Below are positions 19,371 through 32,600 of a stretch of DNA of 64,000 nucleotides, piece after piece. The number at the start of each line of letters is the position of its first letter. The first letter of the stretch is position 1. The notes below the pieces were generated by a model. The model was not told the DNA's origin. It ran no database searches and saw only the letters and a program-made list of their open reading frames with translations. Made by a program: the position numbers and the translations under genes. This DNA comes from Pycnopodia helianthoides (lineage: Eukaryota > Echinodermata > Asteroidea > Forcipulatida > Asteriidae), in the NCBI GenBank assembly GCA_032158295.1, contig CM063249.1:12466139-12530138 (forward strand). The letters run 5' to 3'.

Positions 19371-20798
19371 GGGCAGGCTATATAGAATTGTTTCATAGTC
19401 AAAGAATCAATCCATGGTAATTTGCGTCTTCAATACAGTATTTGGCTAGGTATCAATAGGAAACTTGGAAAATTTGTGAATTTTTAAATCTATTTTTTTG
19501 GCGGGGTAAACAAAATTTGTTTACAAACGGACTGTTGAAAACCACCTTATGACTTCACGGGGGGAGGGTAACATAGATTTTACTGGCTTACTTGTCCTTC
19601 CCTAATGTGTTTAGATGAAACATTATAGACTAAACAATTTTGCTGTGGTTTAAAATTGGGAATAAACTACAATACATTCTAACAACCGAACGGTTGCTGC
19701 TTTTTGTCGAATGGGGGCAGTATCACACGCGCTGCAGCATGGCCGCGCAGGGATGAACTTCCGCTGACGGCAAAGCTAATTGACGAATCCTTGTGTGTCT
19801 CCCCTGAATAATATTTGCGTTAGGAAGCATTCTGGAAACTATATACGCCAATTGTCTGCTGTGATATGAGTTATTGGAATGGCAAGCACCGCTCTTCCAG
19901 TATTACTATCGGGGCCAGTGTTGTTGCCCAGCGAGCTACACCGCTCTGTTCATGTAACGCCCTCAACTGACCTGAAATTTTACTCGGCGTGATGTGACAA
20001 GTTTTGTAACACGCGGGCTGTGTACATTTTGAAAGCAATCTCATGTCTGTGGATTTTCCTTGGGGCTGTGGAATGGTAGGCCCACTGCTGAACACTCTGA
20101 CCCCTATTACAATTAGCGTGTGTTTTTGTGTTTACATTTTTTATATATATATTATGATTGACCTTGTGCAGAACAATGAACATCAAGTTTCACATTTTGA
20201 TTTTGCGAAATTTGGCTTCCTCCTAGTCCTTGCTCTATGCTCCTATCCAGTCACTTTGTACACGAACGTATCTCTCAACCATAATGGTTCATAAAGGTCC
20301 ACCTCCTGCCCCTCCCCCTGAAGCCCGTTAGTACCGGGTGAACTTTGACAGGTGTTTTTTCCGGTTATTTGGCAGCCTCAAGATAATTAAGTGGCGGCCG
20401 CCACATCATGGACCTTGCACCATAGAGCAAGGATAGAGTGCACTAACACGTCCGTCTCCCCCCCCCCCCGCTCCACCCCGCCTTCTCCTATTCACTGCTC
20501 TGATCTGAGTTCTGGTGTAGTTCACCTTTGAACCTCGATCCCTTAGACCGGAACAATATATGATAATTATAAAGTAATTTTGCACCCCCCCCCCTTCACA
20601 AGTGCATGTCAGATAGGGCTGTTCAAATGATCCCGCCCATCGAAAGACCCCTTCATTCATGTTCTACACGTTACAAATAATTGTTCTTGTGTGCACACTA
20701 GTGCCCTGTGTCAATCTTGCAAAGTATCACCGGACTTTAATGTAATTGTTCGGGGTACCAGACTGTAGTACTTCATTATAATTTCGAGTCCCGACCGT

Positions 20799-20828
20799 AA
20801 TACACACACACACACACACACCACACAC
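20799..20828. repeat. (CA)n microsatellite
   Basis: About ten uninterrupted AC units followed by CCACACACG. Confidence 0.9.
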
Positions 20829-21306
20829 GCGATGCACAACACCACTGTGTAAACCAACCGGCTGGAAAGCATTCCTGGTTGTAAACAGTGGACAAAAATC
20901 TAGGATTTTATGCACCCACCAGGGCTGCTAGCTTCAATAAACGCTGTTAAGATCTCGAAGGAGTTAATCCGTAAGTGTTAGAAATGCTATAGTATCGTCT
21001 TAAGTAGCATACAAATATTTATTAACACTATTTATTTTCTTTAAAAAAACATTTTGTCTGGCAAATAATTATCATAGTCATGAGTCGACTGGTGGCCACT
21101 GTCGCATGGAGGTGGGATGGTAGAGCCTTCATGGGATAACTAACACTCAGTACAGTGTAGTAATATCCATGGTATATCTGACTGCTTTTCCACTTGTTCC
21201 ATCTAGACTCCCTTATTTATTAGGGCTAAAATTCCGTATATCTGACTGTCACTCTGCTTAATTTAGGTCAAATTCTATTCGTACCCTGTCCAAAAGCAAA
21301 TTTATG

Positions 21307-21414
21307 TTCTGCAGCACACGACGTCGGCTATGGAGTCAACAGTTAAGGGATAGGGAAGAACAGCCTATCCCTTTAACTGTTGACTCCATACCTGATCTGA
21401 CGTGTGCTGCAGAA
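21307..21414. repeat. 108-bp near-perfect hairpin
   Basis: Arms TTCTGCAGCACACG and CGTGTGCTGCAGAA at the outside; inner arms TATGGAGTCAACAGTTAAGG and complement; apex loop about 10 nt. One 1-nt bulge and a short internal mismatch. No second copy seen here. Confidence 0.85.
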
Positions 21415-22112
21415 AAAAAAATCGCTGTCCGGAAAGGTTGATGTTTTCCCTCCATGATTTAGTACAACCGGGCAGTTTGAACAGTTCTGATACTGATACT
21501 GATTGTTATACTTGGCAGGGACTTTATTAAGGCTTCCTAAGGAAAGGTGTAAAGTACTCGCAAGGTGTCAAGGAATGGCACTATGTATATCATGCTGAAA
21601 AAAAAATCAAATCTTGGTGAATAATATAGTTGTAAAGTAAAAGAGTGGTTTTTAGAATTTGTTTTTTCTCTTCTGAAAATGTTGTTTTTACCAGAATGAG
21701 TTCACACCTGAAATTACACCTGTCAGCGTCAGCTAATTGTAACTTCACAATTCTATAAAATTTACCCACATACATTGCTCTAAACGAAAAGATGGAAATT
21801 GTGCATCTTTCATAAACATTATTACATTGTTTACTACTAATGATAATTGTAACCGTAGAACCCATGAATAAAATTTGGTAAATTTTTGGGCAATTTTTTT
21901 TCCAATTGGGTAGATGAACAAGTATATTAAAAAAAAGGCTTAAGTTGATAAAATTGTCACATTGTCTGACTTGGCAGCTACATGTACATGTAAATATTAT
22001 AATGTAAACAGAGGCACAGCATGCATAATGTACCAACAGCAACAGATGGCATGGCAGTCTAGTGCGCGATGTAGTTCATACTTTTTGAATACATAAATTT
22101 TCAGTAAATAAT

Positions 22113-22263
22113 CAGGCCTTGAATGTCATCTTTGAGAGGCTGGCTAGGCCATTTTCACTTTGCAAAGGGCACTTCCATTGGATACTTTTGAAAGGACAGC
22201 ACAGCCAAGATGAGGGCAACTGTGACCAGGGCCTCTGTGGCCTCCGTTTTAATTCCAGGCCTG
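22113..22263 (-). mobile_element. K-family element, reverse copy
   Basis: Bounded by CAGGCCTTGAATG and TTTTAATTCCAGGCCTG, giving family terminal inverted repeats CAGGCCTGGAATT. Body blocks TTTGCAAAGGGCACTTCCA and GGCCTCTGTGGCCTCCG. Confidence 0.8.
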
Positions 22264-22997
22264 AATAATGACACCTCAATAAGTTGGCTGGTTCTGTCAA
22301 TTTGTTTTGTAAACGGAGAAAGCAGTGAACTGGGGTATTTGAGAGAGAAAAGGAAGGATAAGGGGTGCTCCGTTGAATTTGAAATAATCGTAGCCCTCAA
22401 TCCTCCTGACTGGAAATGACAAAGATCTACAATTATTGCAGCTACATTGTAGGTTGCGTCAAGCCCTGCTGCATGTACCTATTTGGTTTTTCAACAGGAG
22501 AATTACAGAGACCAATTTACTGTATTCAGAAACTGTGATTGCATTTGAACGCAATACATGGATAGAGCCACAACCTTGTTTCCTGCGATATGATCATCGC
22601 ATCCTTTTTTCCCCATCATGCCCTGCTCGATCATATGATTACGAGAGGGGACGATCACAGTGTGTTGTCCAAATTGTCCATGAGATTTGGAATGACACTA
22701 ATGTAGTCGGACTCACATCCATTGTACGTGTAATATACAGTAGTGCACAGCTACAATCATGGGTACACATTTTTTTTGTGTCCATGTTATGAACAACAGT
22801 TTGAAAACCAGTGATGTAACAGTTATTTCAATGGTGTTTGTAAATTAATTAACTATAGCTCTGTGTGAATGAAGAGTAGAAAGTACTTGAGTTTGTCAAA
22901 TACCAGATCTAAAAAGAGTTACTCAATATTTATGTGGTGTTCATTTGGTGTCTTTGTAGCTGTGCACAGTACTAAAGTCCTGATGCTTATTTTCTTT

Positions 22998-23105
22998 TTA
23001 AAGGGAAAGGGTACCAAGGCAATTTCCCTTGGTACACTAAATGGTATAGGGCACCTATATGAAGAATTTGTATTGGAGCATTTCAAGGGGCAGCAAGGCA
23101 ATGCT
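22998..23105 (+). mobile_element. K-variant fragment
   Basis: Shares TTTTCTTTTTAAAGGGAAAG, GGAGCATTTCAAGGGGCA and AAGGCAATG with copies at 51455 and 55608. Confidence 0.5.
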
Positions 23106-26100
23106 CTGTATCCTCCGTGGAGTATCAGGTCTGGTATGCACATTTGATATACGCATAAAAATAATAAACATAAAAAGGGTTATAAAAAACACCTGTCTGT
23201 TTTGACTGTTGCTATTTCTCATGTCTTGCCCTTAGCCAATAAACAGATTGGTGGTTTTTTTTTGAGCAAAAAAACTTCACAATTTGGCATTTTTATTTTC
23301 GGAGTTAATTTTACACAGAGCAATACCAGATCAATACTTTAAAAAGATTCAAGTGGACTTTCAGTTTCCAGCATCGGGTAAATAACCCAGATTTAGTGAT
23401 GTACATGTACTAGTCTAGGGCTAGTTTTATTGAATAGCAAAAAACCTTAGTGCATTTTTTTGTATCACATACACAACATTGCAGGTCATTGTAATAATAT
23501 TAATATTACACGTGTCATTTTATGCGTAATTACTCCTGAATCGTTGTGTACACTGTGTAAAGTATGCAGTTATATTATGAAGATACACTTCAGTTTTACG
23601 TATTGTACAATGCACACAATGTATTTCAAGTACATGTACATTATGGCTTCAAGAATGAAGTTCCATAGCTAGGTATTTATGGCTCTTCAAGGATTCTTTA
23701 TTTAGAGGGGATTTTGTACATAATGAGGACTTCTTAAATGTGATGCAGGCATTGTCCTTGTACTTTTGTCTGATTTCCGATTTATTCTTTTTGCCCTTGG
23801 AAAAATAGGAAAAAATTTGATTAGGTCCCTAAATAGCCTGAAAAGTCTATTAAAGCCAACACCATGTGTATTTACAGCCATGTAGGTCAGCCATTGTACT
23901 TTTTAAAAATGTTCCTGCTTTTTTCCAAGAGCCAACTATTGATGCCACAAAATGACATTCATTTTATGTGTGTGTAATATGTGTGTGTGACTGTTTTATT
24001 ATGTTCTTGGTAGTATTCATTCCAAAGAGACCATCCATGCTGATCAAAGTATTTTGTTTGGCCTATCAAGTTCAATACAGTATGCTTGCTACAAGAACCT
24101 TGCTTTAAGAACCCTCTAAACTGAACAGTTTACCTCTGGAGCGGCCATTTCCCCAAAAAGCGATCAGCTAAAAATAATCACACTCCCAACTCAGCATCGC
24201 ATCCTGGGTGGTCTGGGAGCTTTGAAATGTCTGACATCAATTTTAAAAAACATTCATCATCAGCCTCACAAAAAAAACAACATCTTATGCCCAAAACACA
24301 GAAAGATACAACCTTGCAAACCATGAACGAACATGGTAGTGCTGTGGGCACTGCATGACAAGAACAAGTTGTCTAAACCTTTTTGGGACAAGAAAAAAGT
24401 TGTCAACCTTTTCGCATGATGCCCTGTGAAAATGGCCTCTCCTGGGCAAACTGTAGACGGCGTACTGTAATATTGCGAATCGCCCGTATTGCATTCCCCA
24501 GGACAGTACATCATTCAGTTTATTACGTAAATTGTGTATTCTACGATCATACAACATGTAGTTTACATACTACACTGTGTATAATGCAGCATGATCTACA
24601 GTAATTAAATTTTAAATGTACTTCAAGCTACATAATGTACATGGTATGTATACTGTGTACATGTAAGTGCCCATTACGGGTGAGCATTGTGCATTTTGTG
24701 TCATACCCATTTTTAAACACGCATTGACCACAGGTTTCCCTGTATCCATACACTGCCCTGTTAAATGTAGTGTTCTAATAAACGTGTGTTTGTGTGTACA
24801 CTGCTCATAATGCATCCTTGTCTATTTATCATTAGATTATCATAAATAATGCGGGTACGGTTGGCTGACTGCAGGTTATAAAATATACCCTCACTATTAA
24901 GGGTATACACAATCTGCTTGCACAGTTTGTCAATTGTTTGTATGTTTCCTGACTGTGTAATCTCTTGTTTCTGACTGAGTGTATTTGTTCCTGAATTTAC
25001 TGATTGAACTATTGGCGATGCAAAGTGATGAAATAATATTTCAATACATTAAATGGGATGTCAGAGGAGCATGTAGTTGTCAGGCTGTGCCAATAACCTC
25101 CAGCCGTCCATAATCCTGTGCATAGATAAACCTCTTTGGTGCTGTACACACAGAATGGTATTAAAGAAACCGGAGATATTCAAGATTACAGCAGCTGAAA
25201 GCAGCGCAGCTTCACCACAGCTGTAGAGAATTATTTTGATGACTCCATCTACGTGTTTCTGATCCAAGTATTACAAAAAATATGATGTACATGTAGTCCA
25301 GGTGTCTACGGCAACCTGAGCGTACTATAGTGTTTGATATTGATTAGGTTTTATGATCTTAGAAATGCACATGAATGGCATAATTTCCTCCTCCAGGTGG
25401 GAGGGGGAGAATTTTTGACGACTGGTGAATCGTTGAATCTATGCTCGGCGTGTTGTCACGCTTGAGTAGACAGACCTTGGCTGGATGCGTTACGCTGTGT
25501 CAACGGGTGGCAAGCACTGTAGTAGTCACTGCGTACACTACACAGTCATAATCATGGAGGATCTGATGTACAGTTCTCTATTGTACCATGTACATGTACC
25601 TTCAATCACAAACCATTGAAGTTCATGTACTGTACATGAAAATGACATTCACAAATTACAGGCAAAACTATCAAATCTTGTAACATACATCATTGTGTAG
25701 ACCAATAAATGTAATTTTTATAAAGGATGGAATCTCCATGGTACAAAATAGTTTCAGAGCATGTTTTGACTGCAGATGCTTGGAGTTATAATTTTTTTTA
25801 CAAAATTATACACACCCCGTAAAATATAAATTAATCCCCCGAGTCCTGACTCATGTGCAAGTGGGTTTTAGAAAATAATGTAAAACTAGGAATGTGCGGG
25901 CTGTGTAATGTACACAATTATAAAAATATGTATTTGCTGTTAACAATGAAGGCTATTATGAAATGCAATGACATTATTTGTTGATAGAAGCTTTTACTCC
26001 ATATGTACAATACAATAAGTACTAAAGATCTTCGCCGTGGCAACTCAAGCTGAAAAGTGAGTATGCACTGGAAGCCATTTTAGTGAGCAGATCTTTAGAT

Positions 26101-26480
26101 AATGATGCAACACTAGATCAGTGCAGACAATGACCATTGCTATCAATACTAGAACAAAAAATTTGCTTACTGAAATGGCACCCATGCTGTACTTCACGCT
26201 CTAACAGTTACAGTCCAGTTGCCCATCATTATGATTTTTGAACACAGAACAGTACATGTACTTGTACTTCAATTTTTAAATGTTACATTACAATGTTTGT
26301 GTTGTGCCCTTATCCACTTACATACCGAGCCACAAACTGATCAATTCATTACAGAACTTCTCTGTGATAATTTGTTTTCCATTTTTGAACACTTTGGTAC
26401 AATTTTGTAATTTGCCTTAGTTAAAAAAAAAAAAAAAATTAAAAATTACCAATTCACTGAATGTTTGAACAACCATAATA

Positions 26481-26926
26481 ATAATAATAATAATAATAAT
26501 AGTGGCTTCTTATATAGCGCTTACATATATCCGTCACTCAGTGACGCTCAAGGCGCTTCAACAGTCAGTATTTACCTGCAAGGTATATTATGTGGAGCTA
26601 TATTATGTGAAGTTTGAGACCTATTCCTTTACATAGCACAATGTAATGGTTTACAAGGTGCTGTGGCGCAATATGCTGCCAATCAAACCAGGAACACCGG
26701 GGCGAACCCCTTCTCTTTTCGATAAGTGCACTGGGTTCTTTTACGTGCATTACACAACACACGGGACCAACAGCTATGTCCCATCTGAAGGACGAAGCAA
26801 TAATGGTTAAGTGTCTTGCTTAAGGACACAAGTGTCACGACTGGGACTCGAACCCACACTCTGCTGAACAGAAACACCAGAGCTTGAGTCCGGTGCTCTT
26901 ATCCGCTCGGCCACGACATACGTGTA
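26481..26926 (-). mobile_element. tRNA-Leu-headed SINE, family S1, best copy
   Basis: On the minus strand it starts with a well-preserved tRNA-Leu-like head (GTCGTGGCCGAGCGGATAAG A-box region, anticodon-arm CTCAAG, B box GGTTCGAGTCC), then the family body with GAGAAGGGGTTCGCCCCGGT, GCGCCTTGAGCGTC and GCGCTATATAAG, ending in (TTA)n at 26480-26510. This order is diagnostic of a tRNA-derived SINE rather than a tRNA gene. Confidence 0.88.
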
Positions 26927-27631
26927 TGGTACTACAATCCCGGCCATATCTCGTTGGGCCCCCCTGCCCCCTTTCAATGTTGAATCCAGAGCGGGGGGAC
27001 GGGGGACGGGGAGAGAATGTTTATTGTGAGACAGGGAATGGTTATTGTATGGTTATTGTAACGTTATAGGAACGGGTGGCCCAAGCATTTTGGCCGGGAT
27101 TGTAGTCTCACACATCTCACAATTTGAAGCCCCAAGAATTTTTTTATATTTTTGTACTTTTCATATTTTCATATTTTTATATTTTTCTCGTACACCAAGG
27201 CTAGTGCCAACAAAACACACTGGACCACTGCTGACCATAGTCTAGAAGTAATTTCAGGCCTTGCGCTTAAGCTTTTTGTACAGTAGCCCACAGGGCCAGT
27301 AAACTGTACATTTTACTTGCCCCCTGGAAGTTTTAGTAGCCCAGATTTTAAACAGGAATTGCCATATGTAATGTTCTGATGTGTTAATGTTAACGATCAC
27401 AACCAGTTTAATGATCAAATGAAGTTATATTCACACACTCAATAAGGATTAACACATTTGATACATTAATTATTCACATCTGAAAAAGAAGAAATGAGCA
27501 TTTATAAACAAGTAGGTCGCACAGTTTTGAGTAGCCCACAGGGCAAGTTGAGAAGTGGTGTTTACTAGCCCATAGCATTTTTTACTAGACAATGTACGCC
27601 GGGCTAGTGTTGAGGGCAAGCCCTGAATTTA

Positions 27632-27920
27632 AAAGGTGGTCGGTTTTGGCGTAGTTAGTTTCTTTCCTCGCCTTCCACTGCTGGGACCCGGGTTTGAATC
27701 CCGCCGGGATCACCAGATGTGGATTGGGTTTTCATTCAGTCTCTATGCTGATTGCGTGGGTCCCCTCTGGGGTTTTCCTCCCACATGTAAAACTGAAACT
27801 TCCTTCCTTTTCTTCTCTCCTTGGGTAATCTTGGCTAAGTATAGTGATTAAGTTTGCTTTTCTGAGAACCCTTGGCTTGCACAACCAGACTTAGTAAATA
27901 AATAAATGAATAAATAAACA
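27632..27920 (+). mobile_element. tRNA-derived SINE, family S2, copy 1
   Basis: Head TTGGCGTAGTTAG with B-box-like GGTTTGAATCCCGCCGGG, body TGATTGCGTGGGTCCCC, GGAAACTTCCTTCC-type block and a TAAATAAATAAATGAATAAA tail. Second copy at 60361-60650. Confidence 0.85.
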
Positions 27921-28086
27921 CTTGGCCAGTAACCCCACAGCTGAACAATTCCTGCAGTCGTATGTTTTTTTCAAAACAAGAATGACTAATTAATGTATTG
28001 CTTTAGACATTTTAAGCTTTCAACTCCTGTTCGTAAAGGTTCAGAAATTTTGGCACAGTGAAAGCTCGGTATTTCCAGACCAGTGG

Positions 28087-28190
28087 CAGGCCTGATGACA
28101 AGTTCTTGAAAGGGCAAGGGCACCGAGGTGTTCTCTCCTTTGGAAAGGGCTATGAGGAAATTGTGCAAATCTATTAGAATGTTTCACGGA
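28087..28190 (-). mobile_element. K-variant fragment
   Basis: CAGGCCTGATGACAAGTTC, GGGCAAGGGCACCGAGG, GAATGTTTCACGGAGCACCG: the variant form of K also seen at 51455 and 60256. Confidence 0.5.
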
Positions 28191-28330
28191 GCACCGAGGC
28201 CAGGACTGCTGTGGACTATGTGAAGATTCTCTCGAAATTTAAGCTCTGCATTGTGGATGTAACACTGCTATTCAACTGCATCGTGCCATTCAAGGCCCCA
28301 ATTCTTACATCGTGGCTTCTGACATGCTGT

Positions 28331-28505
28331 GGGCCCAATTTCATGCTTTTAAAGCACAAAAAGTAGCCAAGCACAACAAAATCCCGCTTACTAGAACAAA
28401 GTTACCAGCTAAAATATGTGTACTATCTGTAACCGGTATCCTGCTTACTGTTGCTAAGCATAAAAATTGTTAAGCAATATTTTCTGCTTAAGCAACTCTA
28501 TGTTA
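28331..28505 (+). mobile_element. Inverted-repeat element F, copy 1
   Basis: Begins GGGCCCAATTTCAT, contains AAGCACAAAAAGTA and CTGCTTAAGCA near the end. Other copies at 35458, 46975, 63510 and partial at 55724. Its right terminus is directly followed by element A copy 2. Confidence 0.8.
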
Positions 28506-28507
28506 TG

Positions 28508-28867
28508 TTAAAGGCCCTGTACACTATTGGTAAGATAGAAAAAACACAAATGTTTACAGATTCACACATAACTTACATGACTTAAAGTAAGTAATGGTAG
28601 AAAAGGTTCCTTAAAATATTTCTGCCTAAAATGCTATCGTTTCTGAGAAATTAATAAAACAATAGTTTTTATCGCGCGCGATAGTAAACTTGATGTTTTA
28701 AAAACAGAAAACACATAAGGTCTCTTTTCACTATTTTCTCGTGACCTCGATGACCAATTGAGCTCAAATTTTCACAGGTTTGTTATTTCATGTATATGGT
28801 TAATCACACAAAACATGAACTTTGCGAATGTTTTGTCAGCTCTACCAATCCTGTATAATACCTTTAA
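28508..28867 (-). mobile_element. Inverted-repeat element A, copy 2
   Basis: TTAAAGGCCCTGTACACTAT to CCTGTATAATACCTTTAA, 360 bp, with the ATCGCGCGCGAT centre. Confidence 0.85.
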
Positions 28868-29440
28868 CACTATGCTAAATTTTACAATTAATGTACATGA
28901 ACACTAAATGCGTAGATTTGTACAGTTTATACTCTTTTCAATTTCCATTTTACGAACATGATGTATACAGTGAAGTCATGAATTATTAACAGTATCGGAT
29001 GTTTTCTTCATGTACACTTTACTGGTACTCGACTAAAGCGTAGGATGTGATTCTTTGATCCATCAGCCATATGGATCAGTGACTTGCGGTTTTGTCGTAC
29101 AATTCCATTAACATACCATTATACTACACAATTAAGTACATGCAGCTTTGGCGGTCATGGTGGTGTAGGTTTCTTGACTCGATTTCACAAAGAGCTAAGA
29201 TTGATCTTGAGCTGTGGATCAATCTGTATGTAATTTGCTGAGCAAAGTGTGATGTCACAATACAAATCACTAGGGCAATATTGACAACTCATCTTTAAAA
29301 GATGAATCTTAAAGAAAAAACAGTACATATGTTGGTGTACGCTACGTAATGTATGCAATATGTAACTTCTCTAAAGAGCATTGAGTTTCTTCAATTGTAA
29401 AACATTTGAAAAGGTTCTTGACCTTTTTTTTCTTCCCCAG

Positions 29441-29624
29441 ATTGAATTCTAAGTGTCCGAAGCAGAGTGCGATATTATCATCGGGCGCTAGATTCAGCCG
29501 TCACCGTGCATTTCATGTTTCCTGCCAGAAGCAGAGAATCCACAATCATGGGAGATTTCGTCGGAGGGAACACAGTTGATCGATGGACATGTCCAAACGA
29601 CAGACAGTTAGCCCTGCGGGCAAA
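29441..29624 (+). CDS. Rab effector exon 1 of the coding region, with 5'UTR part
   Basis: The acceptor CTTTTTTTTCTTCCCCAG ends at 29440, so at least one non-coding exon lies upstream. The preferred ATG is 29548 (A at -3, G at +4), giving MGDFVGGNTVDRW, which lines up with family N-termini. An in-frame ATG at 29515 in poor context would add 11 residues; TGA at 29443 closes the frame. Donor AAA|GTGAGT. Confidence 0.9.
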
Positions 29625-32600
29625 GTGAGTAGCCACATTAAAACCGTTTTAAAGAAATTGATTCCATATTGTGGCGTTTTGTGCGTGTAGGTGTCCGGGG
29701 TCGCGGCTAACTGTAAGAGGCAAAGTGGCAGGCAGGCAGACCGAGGTGAAGGGAAACTGATCGACTTCAATGGGAAACAATAGACTATCATAATTCAGTG
29801 TGGACGATGAGACATGGAAGGGCATATGGATGCCGAAGATTGTTTTCATTTGTCAGCTCTGTGAGGTTAATTTATTTTCATTTCCAAAAGAGTTATCTGG
29901 AAGTGACATTTTAACTTGGTTGTTAAGCACGGTTCATACTTCCTCCTGCGAATGCGAAGCGAATATTGACGTCACAAATTCGCAACGAATAATTCGCAGC
30001 GGTTGCACTGTGCTCAACTTTTGTGAGTTGTTCGCAGCGAAAAGAGAGTTGTGATGTCAATATTCGCTTAGCATTCGCATTCGCAGGAAGTGTGAACCGG
30101 GCTTTAGTCGGTTGACACTGTCCTCAGTAAAACTTTTATTTTTGAGTTTTACCATTCTTAAACAGATTGTTCTGTATTGTGGCGTGTCGTGGCCAAGCGC
30201 ATCGGAATAAAGTTCTGATCTGAAAAGTGGGGTTCGAGTTCTGGTCATGACATTTTTGTCACTGAGTAAAACACTTTTCCACTATTGCTTGGTCCTTTGG
30301 ATGCATTGTAAACCCATTGGTTCTGTTTTTTATTTAAATGCAAGTAAAAGAAAATAAAGAGAAGGGGCTCGCCCCGGTGTATTTGCCATTAATATTTGAG
30401 TGCCAGTGTTTGCTGCAGATTGCACCCTGCAGCACATTGGAAGAACTTACAAGGTGAATACATCAAATTTGTCTATCATGGTTGGACGTCAAAAAAGCAA
30501 TAAGCGAATATCAATGCCAAGAGTGTCCATCTGTGGCGGACACCATGTTTATCATTATCATTGTTAACCACAGGAAGGTGCTCTCTGGCACACTGTGAAA
30601 ACTGAGAATGTACCACATTGCTATAGGTTCATCAGAAAGCATGTTCGTTGACCTGGTGGTTCTGGCATGGTTGATTCGTGGTTGATTGCAGATTGTGCCC
30701 TGCAGCATCCTGTACACCTTGTTGTGCTGGGTCTCGTTTAGCTCAAAATAATACATTGTTAGCTCTGTGTACCTTTTGTAAAGTAATTAGCACTGTGAGA
30801 CACTTATTGGTAAAGTGCTAATAAAACTTTCAACTGGCCTCTGGACACCGAGCATGCTTGGTAGTCGTCCAGTGGTTAAGACATCTGCTCCAGAATGAGG
30901 GAGTCTTGGGTTCAAACCCCATCCGAGTAGCCAACGGAAAGCTCTGAGTATGTACACTAGGGCTCAAATTCTACGATGGACCACAGGCCCAAGGCCAGTG
31001 GTTTTAGCATCTGGCCAGTAAACTCTTAGCCGGACAAGTCCGGCAGTTTTGTTTCATTTGTTTTAATAATAATATCTTAAAGGAACATTACAGAATTGTT
31101 TTTTGCTAACAAAACAGTTGCTGGCAGTGTAAGCACTTTATGTAATCCACCATATACATAAACTGACAAACCTGTAGAAGTTTAAGATCGATCGGCCATC
31201 TGGGTCACGAGAAAATAGTGAAGAACCGATTACACATTTGCATGAAATCATATATAGATTCAACAAATGAATAAAATGCTCACTGAGCGATAAACTCCAA
31301 TCGGAAAATTAGTTTATTCATTTCTCATCAAATATGGCATTTCAGACAGAAATATTTCAAGGGATGTTTTCTACTATCATCATCATTAGACCGTGCAAGT
31401 TTTGTGTAAATCTGTGATCAAAAAGTATATTTTACAAGTTTTTTTCTTACCAATTCTGTAATGTTCCTTTAATAAAAGTGGTTTTTTAAATAACAGGTTG
31501 GGTTCAGGATGGTCCTTCCACACATCAGCTTCCAACAAGTACAAGAAGAACGAGGCTCTGAGTCGAGAAGAGCAAGATACCATCTTAGGAGTCATCGAGC
31601 GGGCCGACAAACTGGAGGTTGCCGAACAGGAGAGAATAGGGTACGTATGACTGATTGGCTGTCAGGGTTGTCATGAGTCTTGACCAAGGGCAGACTTTTG
31701 GGGACGCAGCAGAGTTGCCAGAACAATTGAAAATTACTTGGTATGCCTGACAGTACTGATGTGTAGCATCTCAAAATCTCCCATTGTCACAGGGTCCTTG
31801 ACTCTTGAGTAGTTATTTTCCTTTAAAAATACCGTTGCCACAATAAAATCCTGACAACAAAAGAAAGACAACAAAGGTTCTCATAGTTAGTTCCATGATT
31901 TGATGTTGTCGTGTGAGGAAATTGAGTGGGCACTTACTGCGATGCGCAGAACCTTGGCGGTGAGCCACGACCGAAAATCTGCCGGAATCTCGGAATGCTC
32001 GGACTTACCTCCCATTGGGCCTAATATACTGACAAACAAAATGGTGGCCTGTCCATTCTTGTATGCCACATGTGTATTTACAACAGGACAAAGGTCTGGA
32101 AATTCGAGGGTTACGCAATAACCCCAGGAAAGGGATTTTACAAGGCGTGTTTTCCAGAATCTGTTGTTGCTCTTTGTACGAGTGAAATGAAAAGCGTATC
32201 ACAGTAGGTGCCTGCCTGTCAAGCCTGTGCACGCTACACACTGGAAAGTTCGCATGGATAAAAAAAACTGTTTGGAATTCACCCTAATTGCTTACCCCTG
32301 AGTGCATTTGGGTAATAAGTGCTGTTCATAATACAACTGTAGTTGACCATTTCACACAACTTATTGATAACCCTGGCTCCAAGAAATCACTTAACCTCCC
32401 AGCACCATTAAAGGAACATTACAGAATTGGTAATTGTAAAATATACTTTTGATCACAGATTTACATAAAACTGATACGGTCTAATGATGATGATAGTAGA
32501 AAACATCCCTTGAAATATTTCTGTCTGAAATGCCATATTTGATGAGAAATGAATAAACTAATTTTCCGATTGGAGTTTATCGCTCAGTGAGCATTTTATT

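Larger units (their letters stand above)
17740..29440. other. Intergenic region between SLCO and the Rab effector gene
   Basis: About 11.7 kb with no recognised coding exon. It holds a B element, a B/A-related fragment, two inverted repeats (19205, 21307), K copies (22113 and variants at 23000 and 28087), two SINEs (26481, 27632), F and A elements (28331, 28508) and AT-rich sequence rich in TACATGTA palindromes. The Rab effector promoter and 5' non-coding exon(s) should be here but I could not locate them. Confidence 0.6.

Noticed and set aside
26837..26922. Functional tRNA-Leu gene
   Set aside because: The tRNA-like sequence is the head of a SINE whose body and (TTA)n tail match another copy, and it has mismatches in the arms.
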